Part shown: in pieces, positions 57,222-64,000 of the stretch
How positions within the stretch are numbered: the stretch's first letter is position 1
Layout of the letters: each line of letters opens with the position of its first letter
NCBI GenBank assembly: GCA_003550325.1
Contig: QKWP01000423.1
Location: 229,269 to 293,268 of the forward strand
Direction: 5' to 3'
DNA length: 64,000 nucleotides
Origin: Gigaspora rosea
Lineage: Eukaryota; Glomeromycota; Glomeromycetes; Diversisporales; Gigasporaceae
Notes under the pieces: generated by a model
Seen by the model: only the letters and a program-made list of their open reading frames with translations
What the model was told of the DNA's origin: nothing
The model's database searches: none
Position numbers and translations under genes: made by a program

Positions 57222-57301
57222 TTTTTATTCTATTTTTTTAATTTTTTTTAAATTATTTTTAATTCGATTTTTAAATTTTTTTTTTTTATATTTAGACCAT
57301 A

Positions 57302-57515
57302 CAAAATTGATCAATTGGTTTTCATAACCCGGCTGAGTCAAAATTTGAAACTTCTAAAAATTTTTTTTTATATGTTTTACTAACCAGGTGGAATTTCAAA
57401 AAAAATTTTTTAAAATTTTATAAAATTTTATAAGAAATTTAAAAAAAAAGCCGGCCAACCAGGTTAATTAAAAAGTTTCATGTTATGAAAACCAAGCAAT
57501 TAAATTTGTATAGCT
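57302..57515. mobile_element. ~210-bp inverted-repeat element
   Basis: The left arm ACAAAATTGATCAATTGGTT, then TTCATAACCCGGC, faces the right arm GCCGGCCAACCAGG...TTATGAAAACCAAGCAATT. The centre is A/T only. A target duplication is not clear. Confidence 0.5.
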
Positions 57516-57879
57516 TTATTTTAAATTTTTTTTTATATTTAAATCGAATTTTTTTAATTATTTTTAATAATAATTCTTCTGTGGCAATAGAAACTGTAAA
57601 GTTTTCAAAATTCAAATAAATTTCAGCACTAATATTTTACAACTACCGACAGCAGCTTTTGCCATCGGAATTTTATTTATTTTAATTCTTTATTATAGCA
57701 ATTTTTTTTTATTAATTTTTATTAATTTTTTATTATTAATTATTTTTTGATTCAGATCTAGATTAGATCTTTCATGTGATTGTTTTTTTTTTAATTATGG
57801 TATGTTTTTTTTCTTTTTTTTTTATTATAACTAAACTTTTATTTTGATATTTATCTTTTTTTTTATTAATTTTTCCTGT
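57516..57879. other. T-rich DNA, nothing recognised
   Basis: Poly-T-rich with a single less biased patch at 57,570-57,680. No gene. Confidence 0.4.
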
Positions 57880-58640
57880 TGTTACACTTTTACCGTACCT
57901 TTCTTTATTGTTGGTGCCGTCCATTTTGGAGTAACGTTTCAGACCTACCTTAACTCTCGAGAAAGTGATTGTTAAATAAAGGTAAAGTCTTTTAATATTT
58001 CTAAAATGTTTTCTAATATTCGCTTACTTCCCAGAGTAAAGGTTGAATAATCTATTAAAATTTGTGCCTGTCTTTTTTTTTGCTTTAATGTGAACATTTT
58101 CGTCGTTAGAGTCGTTAGTTAGTGCTTCGTCGTTGGTATCAACCATTTTGGTGTATTATTCGTCGCTGGTGCCGTTTTTTCTTGTCATATTTTTGTTGAC
58201 TTGCTCTTGTTCTAAGTTCTTTAGTTTTTTTGTTTTTTAGGTTCTTTGCGTGATTTCGTAATTGTCTTATGCCAATTTCAACGTTGTTTTGAGAGTTCGC
58301 TTTGGTACCTGTTAGTTTTTTTGGGCGTTTCTTGTATGATTACGTGGTGTCTTGTCGCCAATTTCGATGTTGCTTTGAGTACATTTCAGAGTCTCTTGTT
58401 GAAGATTTTATTTTGTATGCCCTGTCAGTTTTCTTGGGTGCTCTCTGTGCGAGTTCATGGTTGCCTCAGGTGTCCTGTTGCTGATTTTGATATTGCTTTG
58501 GTGCGTTTTGAGGTGTCTTGTAGATTTTATCTTGGGTATTCTATTAGTTTTCTTGGGTGTTTTCGTGTAGCTTTATAGTTGTTTTAGGTGTTTTGTCACC
58601 GATTTTTAAAATTTTTTCTTTTTTTAGTAATCATGGTCAT
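57880..58640 (+). other. GT/TCG-rich island
   Basis: Same character as 5.4-7.2 kb and the arms of the Mutator-like element: TTTCGTCGTTAGAGTCGTTA, CGTCGTTGGTATC, and repeated TTTTCTTGGGTG, GTTTTGAGGTG and TGTCCTGTTGC words with a loose period near 90-100 bp. The 110-codon frame at 58,246-58,578 arises from repeat units (W, F, V, C-rich) and is judged non-coding. Confidence 0.45.
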
Positions 58641-58904
58641 TGGGTGTTTCTGCTTTTGTTAGTGTTGTATTATCACTAATATTTTATTAGTTATTTGCTA
58701 TAGGATTGTATATTATATTCCAAATTGTAACCGATTTGTTAGAAAATTGTTTATAATAAATAGATAAATAAAAAAAATAAAATTTTTATTAAATTGCTTT
58801 ATATTATTGTTATGGTAAAGTGATAATTAGGTAATTGTAAAAAATATATGAATATTCAAATTTTATTCTTTCTCGATATTATTTCAGTACTTTATATTGG
58901 GTAC

Positions 58905-59115
58905 ATATCGGGTACAAAATGTATTACAGAATTTATATATGCGATATATATACAGCATATATACAGCATGTATACTATATGTGTACTATATGTGTCCAAT
59001 ATGTGTCAATATCCTGTATAAACTTTATACATATCGAGTATGTGTATAAATATATCCTACACATATCGATCACATATCATATATATATATATATATTGGG
59101 TACCTGATATTACAC
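58905..59115. repeat. ATATGTGT/GTATATAC-rich short repeats
   Basis: TACTATATGTG, ATACAGCATATATACAGCAT and ACATATCGA words recur, with a TATATATATATATATA run. A TTGGGTAC word stands on both sides (58,898 and 59,095). No gene. Confidence 0.55.
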
Positions 59116-59214
59116 CGATGTGTATAATTTTGACCTGTGTCTGCTACTAATCAATCTTTATTTGAGGCCCAAAGTTAGCTAAACAAGGTTATTTTATAAT
59201 AACTTGTTAGACTC

Positions 59215-59520
59215 TTAAAAAAAATTGTTAACGTCAATAATCTTGTCCTGTTTAACTGGCCCAGATCCCAGTATGTTAAACAAAAAGCAGTTATATAAAC
59301 TGGACTGCTTAACAACAGAACTTTTAGAATCTTCATCCAGTGATTTCCTCATAAGTTTTACATGTCCTTTCACGTTACTTGTTTCCAAGCCACTCATGAT
59401 GATTGTATCCAATCCAGTAGGAGCCTTTCCTTTTTGGGAGCAGTAAACACTGCAGATTTTTTGGAGGGGTATGCCGAAATGACCACTTTTTGAAAATTCT
59501 TCACGAACTAATAGCACCAA
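59215..59520 (-). CDS. 101-codon open frame, product unknown
   Basis: The composition is clearly less AT-rich than the surrounding DNA and the amino-acid make-up is balanced. It starts MVLLVREEFSKSGHFGIPLQ, contains KGKAPTGLDTIIMSGLETSN, then VKGHVKLMRKSLDEDSKSSV, and ends KIIDVNNFF. No domain recognised, no signal peptide or membrane segment. It may be an exon or a fragment of a larger host gene, or a piece of a mobile element. The neighbouring 59,520-59,860 stretch is also less AT-rich and could hold further exons, but no frame there is convincing. Confidence 0.3.
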   Translation of the reverse strand: MVLLVREEFSKSGHFGIPLQKICSVYCSQKGKAPTGLDTIIMSGLETSNVKGHVKLMRKSLDEDSKSSVVKQSSLYNCFLFNILGSGPVKQDKIIDVNNFF

Positions 59521-59859
59521 AAAATTTCATATATAACCATAATAAAAATAGTAGTTCTTCCCGTATAGTCCAAATTTTATCTGAGATCCGCCAAAGACTT
59601 CTCAGAATGTGGTATGTGATAAACTCTAAGCTTGTTAGCAGGTAGTCTATGAACTTTACCTCTAAATAACAAGTGCCAGTTTGGTGGTAAATAACAAACT
59701 CTAAAGCTATTAGCAGATACTCAGTTAACTATATTTCTACTGGTAAATAATAGCTGCCAGGTCGCATATTTTTGTTGGTTTTTTTACTGTTTCTTTAAGA
59801 CTTTACTTCTGAAGTATTAGCATATTTGTTGGTACAGGTGATCGTTGAATAGAGTTACG

Positions 59860-60105
59860 GAAGATCTAAAAGTTTTTAAAAGTTAAAATATTTAATTCAT
59901 AATCTATCTAAAAACTAGTGAAATAATATAGTAAATTATAGAGAAATTTACTATCGTTTTTTGCTTTTTTTAGAATCTGGAGTTTTCCAAAAGACAAAAT
60001 GATTTACTACTAAGTAAACATTTTTTTTAAATTAAATAAAAATTGTAAAGGAGAAATTCCAGTCATAATAGCAGTTAAATTATTAAAATTGGCCCAATGG
60101 ATCAC
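59860..60105. other. AT-rich spacer
   Basis: No gene or repeat recognised. Confidence 0.5.
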
Positions 60106-60191
60106 AAGATATGAGCATTTTTGTTTTTGTGACTATATAGTATAAACAAAAAAGTAAAGATATAATTACGAAGACAAAAATGCTAATATCT
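60106..60191. repeat. Hairpin related to the centre of the 47-52 kb foldback
   Basis: ATCACAAGATATGAGCATTT and its inverse AAATGCTAATATCTTGTGAT flank a centre with GACTATATAG and ATATAATTACGAAGA. The same centre layout occurs at 51,655-51,775. Confidence 0.65.
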
Positions 60192-60198
60192 TGTGATT

Positions 60199-60400
60199 AG
60201 TAATGCGAACGGCTCAGCTCGGCTCAGCTCACGGCTAACATTTACTAAGCCAAGCCAATTCTTCGGCTCTGCATCCAGAGCCACACCATCTATAAGCTGA
60301 TCACCTCAAGCCGAGCTGGTTATAAGCCGATCACCCTCAATATGAATCATTTATAAGCCAATCACCAAGTCAAGCTAAGCCGCTAATTTGGTAATATATT
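60199..60400. repeat. Likely hAT terminus with GGCTCAGCTC / AAGCCGATCACC repeats
   Basis: Starts tagtaatgcgaacggctcag and repeats GCTCGGCTCAGCTC and TATAAGCCGATCACC words, a GC-rich subterminal pattern like that of the other hATs here. It could be the 3' end of the element that contains the minus-strand gene at 61,622-63,558. The partner end is not in the window. Confidence 0.45.
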
Positions 60401-61621
60401 TCACAAAAATCTTATCTCTTAGTTTGTACTACTTCGCAGGCAAATTTGCCTGTATAATTACTATAAATATATCTCTGATCTATTTTTTTATTTATTTAAA
60501 ACATTTAAATAAAATTTGGTATTATAATATTTAATAACAAGAATTATATTTTTGAATTATTTAAATTTATATTATAAGACAAAAAGTTTATATTGCATAT
60601 AAGCTAAAAATATTAAATTTTAAAGAAATTTTTTAACAAAAAAAATATTTTACAATATCTTGGCGAATTCTTTAAATATTGGTTTTAAAAATATAGTTTC
60701 TAATACAATATTGTAGTTTATATAAAGGATGACAACTTTTATTATTTGACTTTATATGATTTACTTGTAAAAATTAAGACTTGTATTAGAAGTGAAAATT
60801 TTTTTTATAGACGGGAACATATAAAATTTGAGAAAACCTAAAGAAAAATTTCTATAGTAAAAGTTCCAAAACAAAAACTTTAAACTTTTATTACACCAAA
60901 ATTTTTTAATAATTTTAAAAAAATTTTATAATAAAGTTGATAAAACAGAACTAATATTATATTTTTTACTTAGAAAGTATATAGCTAAAATTAATATTTG
61001 AAGTTTTATTTAAAAAATTTAAAATTTTAAAATTTTCGCAGGCAAATATGCCTGTATAACAAATTAAGGGATACGTATTAGTATTTATTTTTCTTAATAC
61101 AACCGATTTTTTAGATTTAGATTGTAATACATGTATTATTAAACACTTTTTCGCTCTCATCAATATCAAATCCGCTATCTTTTCAATTCTGTAAGTTCTT
61201 TAATTCACTATGGCTCTTAAATTAGTTACCTCATTTAACATTCTTTCTATCGTTTTTAATTTGTTCTTGGTAGACTAAAATTTGATTGGGTGTTCTAGCA
61301 CTATTAATTAATTTCTTTTCCTCATCGATTAGCGGTTACATGTAAAATTTAAATAAGTAGCTTGGAATAGCATAAAATAGTTTAAGTAAGGCTTTACTAA
61401 GCCTCGAGTAAAAAGGTGGTTAACAAACAACTGCTTAAATGCACACTTTTTTAAAATTTAATACATAGGATAAGTTTTCAATTTATTGACTGTTACGTAT
61501 CAGTAATGAATTTAAGGAACCTTTATTTAACAAAAAATTTTATTTATATTTACAGCAATAGAGAACATAACTATAATAATAAGATAAGTGAATCAAGTAA
61601 TGTGTTACAAATGATTTATAA
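60401..61621. other. AT-rich DNA between a hAT end and the hAT gene
   Basis: GCAGGCAAATTTGCCTGTAT at 60,436 and a near copy at 61,037 (GCAGGCAAATATGCCTGTAT) are self-complementary words 600 bp apart. No supported gene. Confidence 0.4.
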
Positions 61622-63558
61622 CTATTCTTTACGAAACTTAACTCCATGTTTTAACCAAGAATTAATACACATAAGAGCCTGTAGACTCTTCTCAGATAGG
61701 CGTGCATGTCTGGCTTGAACTGTATCACCTGCTTTGGAAAATACTTGTTCAGAGGGTACTGATGTAGATTGAATAGCTAAATAATCCCTGGCCATTTGGG
61801 ACAAATATAGAAAACGGGAACAATTGAGTTTCCACTAGTTAAAGGAATCAACGCTCATAGGTAAAACAGCCTCACTTAAATATTGGTTAAGTTCATCTGT
61901 TTTATTGGTGGCATTGTTTGCTTTTCGTTTTTTTTGAGCAATTTGCTCTGTATATGTTAAGTTTAATGGTACTTTTAAATTTGTAGGAGAGGTAGGGGCG
62001 ATAGAGGAGGTAGAGGAGGTAGAGGAGGCAAGAGAAGTAGAGGAGGTAAGGGAGATAGAAGAGGTGGAAGTAGAGGAGTTATTTAAAACAAGTTCGGCAT
62101 ATTCTGTTCTAAAAATATTATTAAAAATGGTACGATTTGCTTCAGTATTCATATCAGAAGGTAGTAATTCTAGTTTAACTTGAGGGTCAAGGATAGCAGC
62201 TATAAATGCTGTTTTGTTATAAATTTCACTAGCATATTTTTGCATTTTTTCAGACATCTGAGTCGTGGCTGTTTTTAGAAATTCTGGACTTTCTAAATTT
62301 TGAATGCATGATGAAATATTATCAACAATATCTTCAATTAGTATAATCAAAATTCCTAAGGTCATATATGTGCTACCCGAAAGTATATTAGTGGTTTCAT
62401 AAAACGGCTTAAGAAACTGTATCGTGGCTTGAAGATTGGTTTCTTCTTGTGAGGTGAGTTTGAATTTATTGAGGTTTTTATTGCGTCTGATTATAGCTGA
62501 AATTGTTGTAGGCATAGTTATGTAGGTTGAAAGCATAAGATAAGTACTATTTTAGCAGGTTGAAACATCCTGTGGAATTTTACGAGTTGCTTCACCTTCA
62601 CCAACCGATTGACCGAGTTCTTTAAAATCCTGATTTATAGATGATGATGACGAGATAACATTAACAAAATTACGCACTTTTTCAATTGATTGTTTAATAG
62701 GCGATAAACCCGTTGTAACAATAAGATTCAAGATATGCGCCAAGCAGCGACGAGATTGAAAGTGAAAATTATAATTATTTAAAATCAAATTATCCTTCAA
62801 CAATTGCATTGCCAAAATTACATTAGAACTTTCTATCAGTAGTAGCACAAAGAAGCTTGTTAGTAATATTAAAAGCCGCAAAAACAGAGCGCAATTTAGT
62901 ATCAATTTCGTCACCCATATGTGGATGAGGGAGCATACAAATATCGAGTAAGATTTTCTTAAGATTCCAGTCACTATCTATCCAATGTGCTGTGATACAA
63001 ATAAAAGGCACATTAGCACGAAAGGTCCAAATATCTAATGTGATAGAAATTTTACCAGAAATTTGTTCAAGAAGAGACTAAATATCTTTTTTCATTACGG
63101 CAAAGGCTTTTTGAATGATAGACTTAATAACATCACGTGAAGGCACGTCTATGCTAATATTAAGATATCGGATCATAGCAGCAATGATTGGCTTGAAACA
63201 ATAGAAAAAGGTAAAGTATTTGATATAATCCATTCAGCTACTAACATATTAAATTTAGTTTTTTGAGCCGTTGTGAGAGTTTGTTCGTTTCCTAGCCCGA
63301 ATGTCGAGAGTCAAGGTGTTTACGTAAGTTACCAGTAGCTGTAGTTATGCTAAATTCACTTTTACAGATACTGCAAATTACTGACTTATTATCAATAGTT
63401 TTTTGTGAAAAATAGGGTTTAACGGGAGAGGGAAGCCTAGCATTAGGTTTTTTTGAAACAACAGGAATGTCAGATATGAAATTCGCACTATTGCTTGTAG
63501 TAGCAACACATTCAGCCATACTGTTATCAATATTTTCAATAAAGTCATTAGTATCCAT
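61622..63558 (-). pseudogene. hAT transposase gene, different family from the twins
   Basis: Reading leftwards, MDTNDFIENIDNSMAECVAT opens a Ser/Pro-containing leader and a BED-type finger (VICSICKSEFS...LRKHLDSRH). Then come LVAEWIISNTLPFSIVSS, ITLDIWTFRANVPFICITAH, HPHMGDEI, CLAHILNLIVTTGLSPIKQ, DVST..NSTYLMLSTYI, LKPFYETTNILSGSTYMTLG, NKTAFIAAILDPQVKLELLP and a Ser/Thr-rich linker (about 62,000-62,090). The C-terminal dimerisation region follows (LAIQSTSVPSEQVFSKAGDT, ending SLQALMCINSWLKHG). All hAT blocks are present, but a stop replaces the RW of the RWNS block, two or more frame breaks occur in the N-terminal half, and another stop precedes the last block. The gene is fairly young but inactive. 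Confidence 0.8.
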
Positions 63559-63639
63559 CGCAGTATATACAGTATTTGTAGAGGAGTTAGAGTTAATTTT
63601 TAAATCGAATATAAATTGGACAGATACGTTTTGAGTTTT

Positions 63640-63782
63640 TTTATATTTGAGCAGCAGTCTAGAAAATATCAGCTGAGAATTTGAAAATTCTCTGATTGAT
63701 CATCAAAATAATTAATAAAAATTATTATCAATCAAGAATTCTCAAATTCCCAGACTGATTTTTTCTAAACCGTTGCTCATTT
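63640..63782. mobile_element. ~140-bp palindromic element near the hAT start
   Basis: The left arm TTGAGCAGCAGTCTAGAAAA, with GAGAATTTGA, faces the inverse ending TTTCTAAACCGTTGCTCA. Centre ATTAATAAAAATTATTA. It lies about 80 bp upstream of the hAT start codon. The target duplication is not clear. Confidence 0.6.
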
Positions 63783-64000
63783 ACTAACAATGGGCTATGC
63801 AAAATCTTTATTAAGAAATTATTTACACTTTGAATTGGATTTTTTGAGGCTATGACTATAAGGGTTTTCATTTTTTTTTTTTTAAATTTTGTTACTCTTG
63901 TTCGTGTAAATTTTATAATTAACCTACTATCAAGCTACGTGAAGATGGATTGGCTAACAATTAAGCCAGATTAACGTGATTTTCTCAAGCTAGTAATCCA
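63783..64000. other. Window edge, nothing recognised
   Basis: No gene or terminal repeat seen. The right TIR of the hAT element is expected here or beyond but was not found. Confidence 0.4.

Noticed and set aside
58246-58578. 110-codon frame in the GT-rich island as a membrane protein
   Set aside because: It is made of repeated GT-rich units and is rich in Trp, Phe, Val and Cys as expected from composition.

Overview
The window looks like nuclear DNA of a very AT-rich, transposon-laden eukaryote. The best guess is an arbuscular-mycorrhizal (Glomeromycotina) or related early-diverging fungus. This is inferred from the base composition, a GH24 phage-type lysozyme gene, decayed HNH-AP2 endonuclease, ISXO2/Merlin and hAT genes, an RNase H1 copy, and a protein-kinase fragment resembling the expanded kinase families of these fungi. 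It was not confirmed by any search. No rRNA, tRNA or CRISPR array was recognised.

Layout. 1-3.6 kb is low-complexity DNA with TTTCGAAATA, GCACTTTGC and AC-rich minisatellites. 3,622-25,853 is bounded by CAGTGTTGG-type terminal inverted repeats (TIRs) and an 8-bp target duplication (TSD), so it can be read as one 22-kb hAT-type element filled by later insertions. These are two nearly identical hAT transposons in opposite orientation (8,083-11,835 and 11,950-15,738, each with its own perfect 8-bp TSD), an older hAT gene (17,208-22,845) split by a 3.0-kb foldback element (18,146-21,151) made of about 13 tandem palindromes, a small G-tract MITE, and a 1.5-kb non-autonomous hAT (23,976-25,495) carrying a decayed kinase fragment. 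26.5-27.85 kb is a nest of MITEs and a foldback.

The one gene that looks intact is at 28,826-29,743: a secreted, cysteine-rich GH24 lysozyme with the Glu-Asp-Thr catalytic spacing of the family. Several MITEs lie downstream of it. 34-42.4 kb holds three copies of a ~152-bp TA-flanked MITE, a 4.1-kb hAT-type element (37,024-41,146) whose interior is again a tandem array of palindromes and which contains a Harbinger-like insertion, and a LINE 3' end (41.6-42.97 kb). 45.5-46.6 kb has an HNH-AP2 endonuclease remnant directly followed by an ISXO2/Merlin-like transposase remnant. 47,115-51,533 is a Mutator-like element with a perfect 9-bp TSD, inserted into one arm of a larger foldback. 52.7-55.3 kb (minus strand) holds a broken RNase H1 and other decayed coding pieces. 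The right end carries a further hAT transposase gene (61,622-63,558, minus).

No gene network can be drawn: apart from the lysozyme almost everything is mobile DNA at different stages of decay. The clearest new signals are (1) two unrelated hAT-type elements that both have interiors of tandem palindromes, (2) a hAT that has captured a host kinase fragment, (3) the head-to-head pair of hATs that share an internal stop, and (4) the lysozyme with a cysteine-rich extension.
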